This document shows positions 1 to 10,396 of a stretch of DNA of 64,000 nucleotides, in pieces. Positions within the stretch are counted from its first letter, which is position 1, and every line of letters begins with the position of its first letter. The stretch is from Zeugodacus cucurbitae (lineage: Eukaryota > Arthropoda > Insecta > Diptera > Tephritidae), in assembly GCF_028554725.1 (NCBI RefSeq), contig NC_071668.1, positions 42,050,501 to 42,114,500 of the forward strand, written 5' to 3'. The notes under the pieces are model-generated. The model was not told the DNA's origin. It worked only from the letters and a program-made list of their open reading frames with translations, and did no database searches. The position numbers were made by a program, and so were the translations under genes.

Positions 1-69
1 TTATACTGGTAGGCCAATACGCCTCACATAGACCTATTTAGGTCCTTTGCGATACCAGATGGAGTGCCG

Positions 70-354
70 TCACGTTGTCCACGAGGAGTAGTCATCCTTT
101 AGGATGCCTGCGCTTGACGCGAATTTTAAAAGTTTTTGTGGCTTCACTTTTAATACCTCTTCCAGACTCTCATATTGTGAGGCCCCCAAGTAGCGAAGTC
201 GTTGTCTTGACAATGCAGGGCAGGAGCACAGAAGATGCTTTATTGTTTCTATTGCACCTTGCTCTTGACATTTCCTGCAGTCTTCCCGATCCGTAAGTCC
301 CATTTTGTAGGCATGTGCCGCCACCAGACAGTGACCTGTGAGTATTCCCACCAA
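70..354 (-). pseudogene. C-terminal zinc-knuckle part of LOA-like ORF2
   Basis: This stretch encodes the tail that follows RNase H in the element. It shows a CRKCQEQG...HLLCSC pattern, a cysteine/histidine knuckle of the kind found at the C-terminus of RNase H-bearing non-LTR elements, probably used in RNA binding during target-primed reverse transcription. It is separated from the RNase H frame upstream by a frameshift near 355-361. Confidence 0.65.
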
Positions 355-360
355 GCTCCT

Positions 361-1419
361 TCAGTCCCTTCTACCGAGTGACAGAATGAGTTTGGTGTAT
401 TTCTGGTCTACGGCCTTACACATGGCTTTAGCGGTTTTACACCCCGGTATATTTGTCCACCGTGTTAGGATTCTCCTTTTCATGCCCCTGTCCAGATCAT
501 CGTACAGACAGTGCATGGGTTTGCCAATGTCGGTCGCGTTTCCGAAAGACAGTTTTACGCCACTCTTGGCAATTTCGTCTACAATCTCGTTGCCTTCAAT
601 GCCTTTATACCCTGGCACCCAGTAGAAGTGAAGACACATGTTCCTAGCAGCCCTCTCCACTGCCACCCTGGTATCCAAAACACTTTTGGCCGAAATGCAA
701 ACCGAGGTTGTTGCCTTGATTGCAGCTTGACTGTCTACGTAGATATTGACTTTGGAGTAGCCGGCTTCTGTGTTGAGGGCTAGCTCTGCGGCTTTCCCAA
801 TAGCAAACACCTCCGCCTGAAAGATACTGCAGTGGTTCGGAAGTTTAAAAGGCTGCCTTACACCTAACTCCTGACAGTATATTCCCGCACCTACTCCGTC
901 CTCCATTTTCGAACCATCCGTGTAGATGTTCAATGTGCTATGCGAGGTTATCATTCCCTTACGCCAGCCGTCTTTCTCCATGTTCACTCGGAATCTTCTT
1001 TCCCAGTTCATGAGTGGGGTTAAGTAGTCGGTACTTGCCAAAACTCCCCTACCCACTGAACTGTGCCCATAAGTTCTATACGTAAATTCTCCTGCCGCCA
1101 GTAGTCGTCCCGCAGATTTTGCCGCATAGGTTTCGGCAAAGAGATCTATCGGCGGCAGGTTAAGTATCCATTCAAGAGCTGCCGTAGATTGGTTCTTAGA
1201 GCTCCCGTTATGCAGAGCGCTGCGAGTCGCTGAACCCTTTCCATTGGCTTCCGGTAGGTTGATTTCTTTATGCCTGTCCACCACACAATAGAGCAGTATT
1301 GGTCTCACTATTGCTGTGTAGCACCAGTGCATGAGAGAGGGAGAAAGCCCCCAGGTAGCGCCGAGCAGCTGCCTGCATGCATAAAGAGCATTACTGGCCT
1401 TTCTTACCCTTTCTTCCAC
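361..1419 (-). pseudogene. RT thumb plus RNase H domain of LOA-like ORF2
   Basis: The first part carries the RT thumb-like stretch (HWCYTAIVRPILLYC). The middle to end carries an RNase H domain: NIYTDGSKMEDGVGAG (first catalytic Asp), IFQAEVFAI (Glu), VDSQAAIKA (Asp) and WVPGYKGIEGNEIVDEIAK (His/Asp region). The core residues are therefore visible although the surrounding ORF is broken. It would degrade the RNA strand of the cDNA hybrid. It is separated from the RT frame by a stop or frameshift around 1420-1435. Confidence 0.8.
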
Positions 1420-1434
1420 ATTGTGCTTCCACAG

Positions 1435-2106
1435 CTAGTTACTGTCCAAGACGACTCCTAGGTACTTAGTGCGGTCCTTCGGTGATATTTCTGTTCCGTT
1501 TAGCGAGGGGAACCTCCATTGAAGGATTTTGTATTTCCTTGTAAAAACAAGCAGATCGGTTTTTTCCGCATTTAACCCTAGGCCTGCTTGTGTTGCCCAA
1601 GTTTGGACAGTATTGAGTGTGTTGGTCATAATGCTGCTAATAGTATGCAGACACTTTCCTGTTATTACTATGGCTATGTCGTCTGCATATGCTACTATCT
1701 TGGGGGCTTTACCTTCCAAGTTCTTCAATAGATTATTCACGACCAGTGTCCAAAGGAGCGGAGAGAGTACCCCGCCCTGCGTAGTGCCCCTACCAACTTC
1801 CTTGGTCGTTCTGGCATCGTTCCATTCCGCTGTTATCCTTCTAGAAGTCAGGAGGCTTTTTACCCACCGTCGTATGACAGGTTCAACCCCTATAGACTCG
1901 ATACCATTCAAAATGGATTCCGTTGAAACGTTATTGAATGCACCGGAAATGTCCAGAAAAGCTCCGAGAGCATATTCCTTATATTCCAGGGCTTTTTCGA
2001 TGTTAAAAACTAGTGAATGGAGTGTAGTTTCTACAGATCTGCCTTTAGTATACGCATGTTGTGCTTTGGACAGACTGCCAGGGGGCGCCGTGTCTCTAAT
2101 ATGCAC
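1435..2106 (-). pseudogene. Reverse transcriptase core of LOA-like ORF2
   Basis: This is the RT palm and fingers: AYTKGRSVETTLH, GAFLDISGAFNNV (motif A Asp), TTQGGVLSPLLW (motif B) and VAYADDIAIV (motif C, the catalytic YADD). It ends with TKYLGVVLDSN, the usual block before the thumb. RT copies element RNA at a nicked genomic target. The frame opens inside the domain; the earlier RT motifs lie in other frames between 2107 and 2383, so the gene is inactive. Confidence 0.82.
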
Positions 2107-2890
2107 ATCTATGATTTTCTCTAATGTTTTTAGAAGGAAAGAGTTTAAGCTTATGGGCCTAAATCCTTTGAGTAGGTTGGGTTGTTCTTACCTGCCTTTG
2201 GAATGAACACTACCCTAGCCTCTCCACGAGTGCGGCACATAACCGAACCTTAGGCATCCTCTAAAAATCGTTCTTAACCACGGCACAACTAATTGTGGAA
2301 CATTTTGTAGCATGGCTGGGATGATTCCATCCCTTCCTGGGGATTTGAATGGACTGAACGAGCGAATTGCCCATTCAATCTTGTCATCCATGATAATGTG
2401 GAAAGTTCATAGGATATTCCTCTACACACTCAGGAGTGACTGTATTCCTACAACCTGGGAAGTGCACACTAACAAGGTCCTCTAATGAGTCCTCACAGTT
2501 GTGTGTCCATTCTCCGTCATTTTTGCGAATCAGACCCGGTGGAGCGGGGCTCTTTGATAACAACCTCCTAAGTCTTGCCACCTCATTGGTCTTTTCAAAA
2601 CTTCCACAAAAGCTTTTCCAGGACTGACGTTTGGTCCTACGCACCAGCTTTTTGTAGTCTCGTAGAAGATCTTTATATTCGCCCCAGCATTCCTCATTCT
2701 CTGTTATTTTGGCCCAGTTGAACATCTCTCTTACCTTGCGTCTGCAGGATCCGAGTTCTTTGTCCCACCAGGGGGGCTTTGTGTTGTGCTTCAGTCGTAA
2801 TTGAGGACACGCGGATTGAAATGCCTTGTTAAGAGCATTTGCAAATACGTTTACGCCCTCTTCTAGTTCTTTATAAGAGTTGAAAGTGCA
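2107..2890 (-). pseudogene. Endonuclease-RT linker and first RT motifs, frameshifted
   Basis: The best frame (2384-2725) encodes a basic linker (FNWAKITENEECWGEY...RRTKRQSWKSF) ending in PAPPGLIRKNDGEW, a typical approach to the RT domain. Upstream sequence to about 2890 continues the same protein (a PPWWDKELGSCRRKV block). Between 2107 and 2383 the opening RT motifs, including a FKSPGRDGI-like block, are split over different frames. The element ends abruptly at 2890 against a DINE-1-like repeat. Confidence 0.65.
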
Positions 2891-3728
2891 AGGCTAAGTT
2901 CGAAGATGGGCGCAATGGGACGACTGGAACGCCCACAAAATGGCGATAACCAATAACACATAAAGAGCTATAACTAAGCCATAAATAAAGTTATGAAAAT
3001 AAAATTTGGAACATAGGATCGCATTAGGGAGGGGCACATTTGAATGTAATTTTTTTGGAAAAGTGGGCGTGACCCCGCCCCAAAATAGGTTTTTTGTATA
3101 TATCTTGCAAACCAATAAAGCTATATAAACCAAACTTTCTGATAACTTTCTGGATAATAACCACGTCCACCTCCCATACAAAGGTTAGGTTGCAAATGAC
3201 TAAAAGTGCGTTAACTCACTAACGAGAAACGTCAGAAACACGAAATTTTACATAAGAAACGGCAGAAGGAAGCTGCACTGAGATTTTTTTACAAAATGGA
3301 AAATGGGCGTGGCGTCGCCCACTTATGGGTGAAAAACCATATCTAAAGAACTACTCGACAGATTTCAATGAAATTCGGTATATAATATTTTCTTGACACC
3401 CTGATGACACTGGTGGTGGGCGAAATCGGTTCACAACGACGTTTACTTCTCATATAACTCAATTTTGAATCCTTCTGATTCGTTCTCTTTATAATGTATA
3501 CATAAGGAACCGATAAAGATAGCGAAATAAAACCTTACACAAATACTGTATTTGAGCTGTGACAATTGCCAAAATCGAACCATGACTTTTCAAGGCCCCT
3601 GATATCAAACATTAAGAACTCAGTGCCTAAGGGTAATTTTTCACCGAAAATATAGGTAAATCTCTAAATAAATTGCGAGAGTATAAAATGTTCGGTTGCT
3701 ACCGAACTTAGCCTTTCCTTACTTGTTT
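2891..3728 (+). mobile_element. DINE-1-like non-autonomous Helentron, copy 1
   Basis: The 3' terminus is diagnostic: an internal copy of the subterminal repeat (TTGCGAGAGTATAA near 3671), then a short stem-loop (TTCGGTtgctACCGAA) and the tail CCTTTCCTTACTTGTTT. This is the layout of Drosophila DINE-1/INE-1 elements (sub-TIR, hairpin, CTTGTTT end). The body carries the blocks shared by all copies here (GTGGGCGTGG, and a block around 3350-3380 about an ATTTCATTGAAAT-type core). The 5' terminus is lost: the low end carries a stray GGCTAAGTTCG fused to internal sequence. No coding capacity. Confidence 0.75.
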
Positions 3729-5075
3729 TATACAATTCTTTGGTAGATTGTGTACTATCTCTCCGGTTATTAAATCAAACCCAGGAGCTTTTTTGAGCCT
3801 TGCGTTCCTGTTAAGACTTTTAATTTCTTTACTAGTAACTGGAGAAATGCTGACGAGTGGATCCAACCAACTATTTTCAGAGTTTAGCTCATGTCCATCG
3901 TTAGGTGTAAATGTGTTTCTCAAATGATTTGCAAATACTGCAGCATTCGTTTTGGTCCATTCAGTTTCGTTTAATTTTATTTGTGCGACATGTTTTATTT
4001 GTTTATTAATATTCCTTGCAGCTTTCCAGAGCGAATAATCGGTAGTTTTATCAACAGTGAGTTTGGACAAATACGTTTTTAAACTGTCTAATTTTTGTTC
4101 TTAGTTCCGCTGTACATCTATTAAGCACTGTTTTGAGAGCTGCCGATCTAGTTTGCAGCCATCTTCGTCGAAGTTTGCGTTTTTTATGGATACCATCTAA
4201 AATGTATTTTGGGAATTTGTTTCCACTTAGATTCACGCGAATATTCGGTGTACTGTTCCACGCAGCATTTTGAATTACTTTTGTGAAAGATTCAAGTTCA
4301 CAATCTAAGTCGGCATCTGTCGATATGCGCTTTAGCTTAAAATCGGCTTTATTCAGTATAGTCTTAAATTTATACCAATCAGTATGTTTATTAGATAAAC
4401 AACACGTGCCGGACGAAATTGCTGGTTTTTCACATAAAGTTAGTAACACTGGTAAATGATCAGAGCTTAAATCTGAGGTATGTAAATATACGTAAATTGA
4501 TTTTCGATACTTTGTTGATGACAAAAAAGTCTAGAAGATCTGGTAATTTCATACTATCTGCTGGCCAATAAGTGGGTCTCCCTGTCGAAATAACATTGCA
4601 TCCAATAACTTGTATAGCTTTTCTCGAAAATTGGTTGTAGTTAAACGAGATCCCCAATGAGTATGTTTGGCATTAAAGTCACCACCCTTGATGGGCCTTC
4701 CGTCATATTTTTTTAATAAACTCGTATAAGTATCAGTTTTGATATTTTGATATAATGACTGACTGTACATTTTTACTGAAATTGCTGTAGCTTGAATTTC
4801 TTCAGTCTTAATCTGAGCTTCTTCGAAGTGTTTAAAAATACTTTTGATTAAAACCGCGGTACCTCCTCGTGCTGAGTTTGCTGGGTGCGGAGTGTGGTAT
4901 AAGTCCTAATTTTTGAATTTTAAAAATGAATGGTTCGTAAAATGTGTTTCGGACAACAAACATACATCAATATTTCTGTCGTTTAGAATAACTTCCAATT
5001 CATTTTTACTTTTGGAAATACCATTGGCATTTTGAACAGCCGTGAATATAAATGGAAACGCGAAATTTTAAGGTA
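3729..5075 (-). pseudogene. Jockey-clade ORF2 fragment: endonuclease and linker
   Basis: Minus-strand frames give the order of a Jockey-type apurinic-like endonuclease: an N-terminal LLSETHFTNHSF-like block and ARGGTAVLIKS near 4850-5060, GGDFNAKHTHWGSRL near 4640-4690, a GRPTYWPADS...LPDLLDFFV block near 4520-4590, and SDLSSDHLPVLLTL near 4440-4480. The linker toward RT follows (KKRKLRRRWLQTRS), ending in KKAPGFDLITGEIV just before RT. At least three frames are used, so it is dead. RT itself is absent because a DINE-1-like element lies at the junction (3728). Confidence 0.8.
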
Positions 5076-5888
5076 TTTGAAGAAATGTTTTGTGATCTGC
5101 AGCATCGGGATTTTAATTTTCCATGAAAAATAATAAAAAAATTCCTCAATTTCCACTTGATACGTATTAATTTATTTTCGAAAACCGGTTGTTTTAATAT
5201 ACACTAATATCGCTAACCGAGATTGAAATAGTTATTATTTATACTAATCGTTAAGTATATAAAATGTAAAATTTAATTTACATGCCCAAATATTAGTATT
5301 GTGTCTGATCTGGTAGCAATCCAATTTTGGGATAAACAAATTTTACTATGTAGGTGTATCAATCAACGTTTCACAATAGAAAATCGGCCAATTTTTGGTA
5401 GCATTGCCAACTCAAATTTGGTAAATTCAGCTAAATTCTAAATTTTTGTGCATTACTAATTGAATTAAAATGGACCAGATTAGCGCTGCCGTCTGTAAAA
5501 GCTATTAAATGATTTGTAGCGTGCTAAGCCCATGTATGTACTATATATGCAGATATATCTGTGCAAATGGCACAGAAATTTACTCCAAAAGAAGAACAAT
5601 ACAAATACGAAACTTGACATCAAAATATAGGTATACTATGCATACACATAACATTTTTAACATTATTAACTTTTGTGAAATTGTAGAGAAGAAAATAAAA
5701 AATTTGGGCCTTCGGGGGGCAGTCCATCGGTGTGGAAACAATTTGATGTATTTCATCAAATAATCGGACTGACGACAGCCAATAATGCAGAAATATATGC
5801 ATGGTTTACTGTGGTAAGCTTGATATCTTAAAATAATTTCTTCTTTAGAACATATCGTCACCAATATTGCTGCCGTTACCGCCCATGT
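5076..5888. other. AT-rich stretch with no recognisable gene
   Basis: There are short open frames on both strands between 5509 and 5864, but they have low-complexity composition and no motif I recognise. A pair of related blocks containing ATTTTTGGTAGCA-type sequence near 5300-5420 may be an old repeat. Nothing else is supportable. Confidence 0.4.
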
Positions 5889-6640
5889 TTGATATCAGGG
5901 GCCTTGAAAAGTCATGGTTCAATTTTGACAATTTTTCCAAGTGATGTCACAGCTCATATGCAGTATTTGTGTAAAGTTTTATTTCGCTATCTTTATCGGT
6001 TCCTTATGTATCCATTATAAAGTGAACGAATCAGAAGGATTCAAAATTGAGTTATATGGGAAGTAGACGTAGTTGTGAACCGATTTCGCCCATATTCCAC
6101 CAGTGTCATCAGGGTGCCAAGAAAATATTATATACCGAATTTCATTGAAATCTGTCGAGTAGTTCTTGAGATATGGTTTTTGACCCATAAGTAGGCGACG
6201 CCACGCCCATTTTCCATTTTGTGAAAAAATCTCAGTGCAGCTTCCTTCTGCCATTTCTTATGTAAAATTTGGTGTTTCTGGCGTTTCTCGTTAGTGAGTT
6301 AACGCATTTTTAGTCATTTTCAACCTAACCTTTGTATGGGAGGTGGGCGTGGTTATTATCCGATTTCTTTCATTTTTGGACTGTATAAGGAAACGGCTAA
6401 AAGAAACGACTGTAGAAAGTTTGGTTTATATAGCTTTATTGGTTTGTAAGATATATACAAAAAACCTATTTGGGGGCGGAGGTCACGCCCACTTTTCCAA
6501 AAAATTACATTGAAATGTGAGCCTCCCTAATGCGATCCTATGTTTTAAATTTTTTTTTTCATAACTGTATTTATGGCTTAGTTATAGCTCTTTATGTGTT
6601 TTTGGTTATCGCCATTTTGTGGGCGTGCTAGTGGATGGTG
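5889..6640 (-). mobile_element. DINE-1-like Helentron, internal fragment, copy 2
   Basis: The body matches copy 1 in opposite orientation across the conserved blocks: GGGGCCTTGAAAAGTCATGG, GTGTCATCAGGGTGCCAAGA, CCCATAAGTAGGCGACGCCA, TTTGTATGGGAGGTGGGCGT and TTTTGTGGGCGTG. Both termini (hairpin/CTTGTTT end and TTATACTCTCGCAA end) are missing, so the boundaries are approximate. Confidence 0.65.
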
Positions 6641-7036
6641 CTGTTAATATGTTTACTTATAATCTATTAATTTCATTGCTTAATTACTATGCGTAAAAGT
6701 GATAGCAATAGTCTAACTCTTAGGATAACAAGGTAAAGTAGAATGAAGGATAATAAGGTGAAGTGAAATGTAGGATAACTTAACCTTTAGTTGTGTTAAT
6801 TTAAATGATCTTCATATTAACCTGTAAGTGGTCGCTTTATAAAATTTAATGAAATGTTAAATATGGGTATCGCCACATATATATATCTATATGCATATAT
6901 ATTTTTTATATTTATTTATATTTTATTTATTTATATTTATATAAACATCTTAAAACTAAAACTTAATTTTTACTTTAACCTAGTTTTTATATTCATTTAT
7001 TTATATGTATTCATATTCACATTTATTTCTATTCAT
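6641..7036. other. AT-rich low-complexity stretch
   Basis: Runs of TATATTTATTTAT-type sequence dominate 6880-7030. Around 6710-6780 a short AGGATAA(C/T)AAGGT(A/G)AAGT motif is repeated imperfectly two to three times. No gene is visible. Confidence 0.5.
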
Positions 7037-7600
7037 ACTAGTAGCCGTCCCACGCAATGCTGTGGATAAGATAAATGTTAAATTCTATTCTCAAATAGTT
7101 AAGATAAAGTGAAGTTTTTCGTGTTCCGAATTTTATAACTTAAACAGTAGCTTTTTCAAATCGAATTATCGCTTGACCAAATGCCAGACCGAACAGACGG
7201 ATTTTGAGCTGTGGCCGCGTCCACTTACCTAAAAGTGTGTGTCCTTCCGTGCTGTGAATATCTGTTGCAAAAGACTTATTTTTTCTTAACTTCTTTTTTT
7301 ATTTTTTTGCATTTGTCCGGTTTTGCTTATCTGCAATACAATCTCATATTACTAATTGTAACGTGTATGAAGTTTTATTAAGATACCTAGATTTCAATTC
7401 AAATTATCACTTGACCGAATGGACGAATGGGCAGACGGATGGACTTTGCGACTAAAATTTTAAATATAAACTATATATTTTATCTCTTAAGTTGTACCAA
7501 ACTGCAGACGTGTGCAAAATTTCATTAAAAACGGTTCAGTAGTTTAAGCGCCAGTCCATGACAAACAACGTGACATGAAATTTTTATATATATAGATACA
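7037..7600. repeat. Probable dispersed repeat, family unknown
   Basis: The stretch opens with ACTAGTAGCCGTCCCACGCA and ends with ACGTGACATGAAATTTTTAT followed by a short TA run. It carries two GACCGAA(T/C)...CAGACGGAT-type blocks (7185-7205 and 7412-7440). This end structure resembles ancient insect interspersed repeats, but no second copy lies in the window, so the call rests on resemblance only. Confidence 0.3.
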
Positions 7601-8340
7601 TTATATATAACTAAAACATAATTAATACGCTTTTATTAGCTTCACTTGTATGTATGTATGTTTGTTTGTTTGTAATTTCTAGAGCAGAGGTACTAAACCT
7701 GAAAGAAAACGATGAAAAGTATGAGTAACTCAGCAAAAAGATGCGCTTAGAAGTATGCAACATATGTATATACTCAAGTACATATCCTTAAAGAAAATAT
7801 ATTTTTATACAAAAGCTATCTATGTATACATACATATATAGCGGTGAATTTAAAATGCAAAGACGCACACAACAAAAAATTGTGATAACATAAATATAAA
7901 AACAACAGCACACCAAGAGAAATAATATGAAATAGTCCAAAACACATGGCTTTCAGGTAGTATAATTTTGGTTTGCAATTCCAAAGATATGCTTATAATA
8001 GGAAGAACTTTTGGTGTTTTGGAGTTAAAATTCAGATGCTTATCATCAAAAAAGATCTACATGAAACCTTTCCGAAAAGCAAATGCAATAGAAAACTCAT
8101 TTTAATACACTTTTCAACCTGTATGGTTGTAACTTTTGTTTAGTGTTTTGTTTTGTTTAGGCACGGTAACGAAGTGCCCTAAAAACATGTAATGCCTATC
8201 TATAGGTTTCAAACCTCGATGGTGTTACACATATTCCAAAACATCTCTATAATAAACCATTAGTAACAGGACGGTTCTGACCATAAATTGAATACTGCCT
8301 AATTATCGATTTTGAGATTTCCCCTCTTAGAAGCACTTTG
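7601..8340. other. No recognisable feature; short TATG/TTTG microsatellite
   Basis: A short TGTATGTATGTTTGTTTGTT run lies at about 7648-7672. The remaining sequence is AT-rich and without a coding or repeat signature that I can support. Confidence 0.4.
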
Positions 8341-8439
8341 CCCTCATCTCATCAAACTAAAAAGATAAAATTAAATATAGTTTAAAAAATTAAAAAAAAA
8401 AAAACGTTTTTAAACCACATCAAACTAAAAAGCCAACGA

Positions 8440-8999
8440 AAGGGCCAACAAAAACTAATCCAATGGAGGAACAGAGGATATAGTAGCTAAGAAAGCCAAT
8501 AAGAAGACAGTAAAACTGCCAAAAACAACATACCAAGCGATATTGATTTCAAAAAGTGGGAATCTTAAATATGCGGAGATTTTACGGAAAATTAAGTCCG
8601 AGAGAGAGTTAGAAAATTCAGAGCTGACGATTTCGGCAATCAAGAGCTTAAGGAAGTTCTACGGACATACGCAAACAGCGCTCATTAAACTACCTGTTGA
8701 GGCAGCTAGACAGCTTCTGCTGAATAATAAGCTGAAAGCTGGTTGGGTAAATTGCCATATACGGGAATATAGACAACCACAACGAAAGCCTTGATTATGG
8801 TCACACTGCAAAAACGTGCAAAAATTAAGACATGTCCAGTCTCTGCAGAAGATGCGGCGAAGGTAAGCATCAGCCAAAGGACTACAACAACAAGGCCAAA
8901 CACTTGCTCTGCTTGAAAGCAGGTTCAAATGAAATTGATCACTTCACTCGAAACGTCAGGTGCCCAGTTTACCAGAAAGCAGCTCAACAGGTAACATGA
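8440..8999 (+). pseudogene. gag: R1-type gag (ORF1) remnant with CCHC knuckles
   Basis: The N-terminal part (KYAEILRKIKSERELENSEL...ALIKLP) matches the pre-knuckle domain of R1 ORF1. The zinc-knuckle part follows in another frame (CFDYGHTAKTC and CRRCGEGKHQPKDY). ORF1 proteins bind element RNA and make RNP particles. A frameshift near 8790 separates the two parts and the first knuckle has lost spacing, so the gene is not functional. Confidence 0.7.
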
Positions 9000-9243
9000 A
9001 GTTTTTACAACTTAATGCAAACCACTGTCAACCGGAACATGACTTGTTAAAACAGCCAGTTGCCGAAAAGCAAATCGATGTGGTCCTATTAAGCGAACCA
9101 TATAAAATCGGACAATACGTAACCTGGATAAGCGACATACAAAATAAAGCAATTATATGAAGATGTAACCCACAATTGGAATCACCGTTCTCTTCCGATG
9201 GATTTGTTCGCACAACTGTTAATAATAGTAATATATAGCTGCT
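8997..9243 (+). pseudogene. R1 ORF2 start: endonuclease N-terminus
   Basis: ATG at 8997 begins MKFLQLNANHCQPEHDLL, the classic R1 ORF2 opening, with Asn in LNANH as a metal-site residue, followed by IDVVLLSEPYKI (catalytic Glu). A stop interrupts near 9158. The segment ends at the target-site duplication of RTE copy A (9231-9243), and the protein picks up again after 12330. Confidence 0.8.
9231..9243. repeat. Target-site duplication, left copy, RTE A
   Basis: ATATATAGCTGCT at 9231-9243 recurs at about 12318-12330 right after the TA-rich tail of RTE copy A. The first bases merge with the (TA)n tail, so the exact length is uncertain (10-13 bp). Confidence 0.75.
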
Positions 9244-9568
9244 GGGGGATGGGGTCATATGTAGAAGTTCACGCAAGTGAGGAAAGTTTCTGATTGCCAT
9301 TCACTTGGGAGTGGCCAGGAACGATTCTTTTGCATATGACTCAAGCAGCTCACGACTTCCGGTTTTAGACCAAGTATCCCCTGGGTAGCTAACAGACATC
9401 CGTTTGGAGGCGAGCTAAAGTGAGAAGGTGAAGGCCGGTTGTGCGGTTGTGCGTAGGGCTTGGGACCCACCACATAAAAAAAATCTCCCCAATGAAAACA
9501 AACACCGAGCCTCGGATGAGAAACCCCCCTTTTGATAACGACCCAGCAAACATACTAAGGATCATGAT

Positions 9569-10396
9569 TTGAGGGCATGCACCTGGAATGTTCGGACTCT
9601 TAATTGGGAAGGTGCCTCTGCCCAGCTGGTTGATGTCCTCATACAACTAAAGGCTGACATCACCGCCGTCCAAGAAGTGCGATGGACGGGACAAGGACGA
9701 AAGAAGGTGGGTCCTTGTGACATCTACTACAGCGGCCATATAAAGGAGCGCAAATTCGGTGTTGGATTTGTGGTGGGAGAGAGACTACGTCGCCGAGTCC
9801 TGGCATTCACCCCGGTGGATGAACGTCTTGCCACAATCCGCATCAAAGCGAGGTTCTTCAACATATCGCTGATTTGCGCCCACGCCCCAACGGAAGAGAA
9901 GGACGATGTGACCAAAGATGCTTTCTATGAGCGCCTAGAACGCACCTATGAGCGCTGCCCCCGCCACGATGTAAAAATCGTGCTTGGCGATTTTAACGCC
10001 AGGGTGGGTAAAGAAGGTGTCTTTGGCACAACAGTCGGAAAATTCAGCCTTCATGACGAAACATCGCCAAACGGCCTGAGGCTGATCGACTTCGCTGGGG
10101 CCCGAAATATGGTTGTCTGTAGTACCAGATTCCAGCATAAAAAAATTCATCAAGCAACGTGGCTGTCCCCTGATCGAAACACGCGCAATCAAATCGATCA
10201 CGTTGTGATAGACGGAAGACATGTCTCCAGTGTTTTAGACGTGCGTACGCTCCGATTTTCTACTCGACTTGCACTCCTGCTCTCTGACAGCACTCATCAG
10301 CATCTCGATATAAGGGAGCTGTGGAACGGCATCATTGCATACCGCTGCAGCCGAAACAATTGGTCTCCGGCAACGCCAAAAAACCAGTTGGTATGA
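9569..10396 (+). pseudogene. RTE endonuclease domain, copy A
   Basis: This is the exonuclease/endonuclease/phosphatase fold that nicks target DNA: CTWNVRTLN (Asn), AVQEVRWTGQGRKK (catalytic Glu), VLGDFNARVGKEG near residue 138 (Asp/Asn pair). The SDHYLV catalytic block present in copy C is missing because the deletion near residue 228 removes it, joining VLDVRTLR directly to FSTRLALLL. The frame then runs out at 10396 and the RT continues one frame over. Confidence 0.88.

Larger units (their letters stand above)
1..2890 (-). mobile_element. LOA-like non-LTR retrotransposon, decayed, 3' end at low coordinates
   Basis: A single minus-strand element reads from the endonuclease-RT linker (near 2890) through RT, RNase H and a C-terminal zinc knuckle to a 3' region near base 1. 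Presence of RNase H after RT, and the RT block TQGGVLSPLLW followed by YADDIAIV, suggest the LOA/R1/I group of non-LTR elements; LOA is my best guess. The reading frame is broken several times (near 360, 1425, 2107-2383). The 5' part, including the endonuclease, is missing because a DINE-1-like element abuts at 2891. Bases 1-69 appear to be 3' UTR. Confidence 0.8.

Noticed and set aside
5509..5864. Opposing short ORFs as small genes
   Set aside because: Low-complexity composition, both strands open over the same bases, no motif and no plausible promoter or splice signals.
6854..7069. 71-codon plus-strand ORF rich in Ile/Tyr/Phe
   Set aside because: It is a translation of a TATATTTATTTAT-type low-complexity tract.
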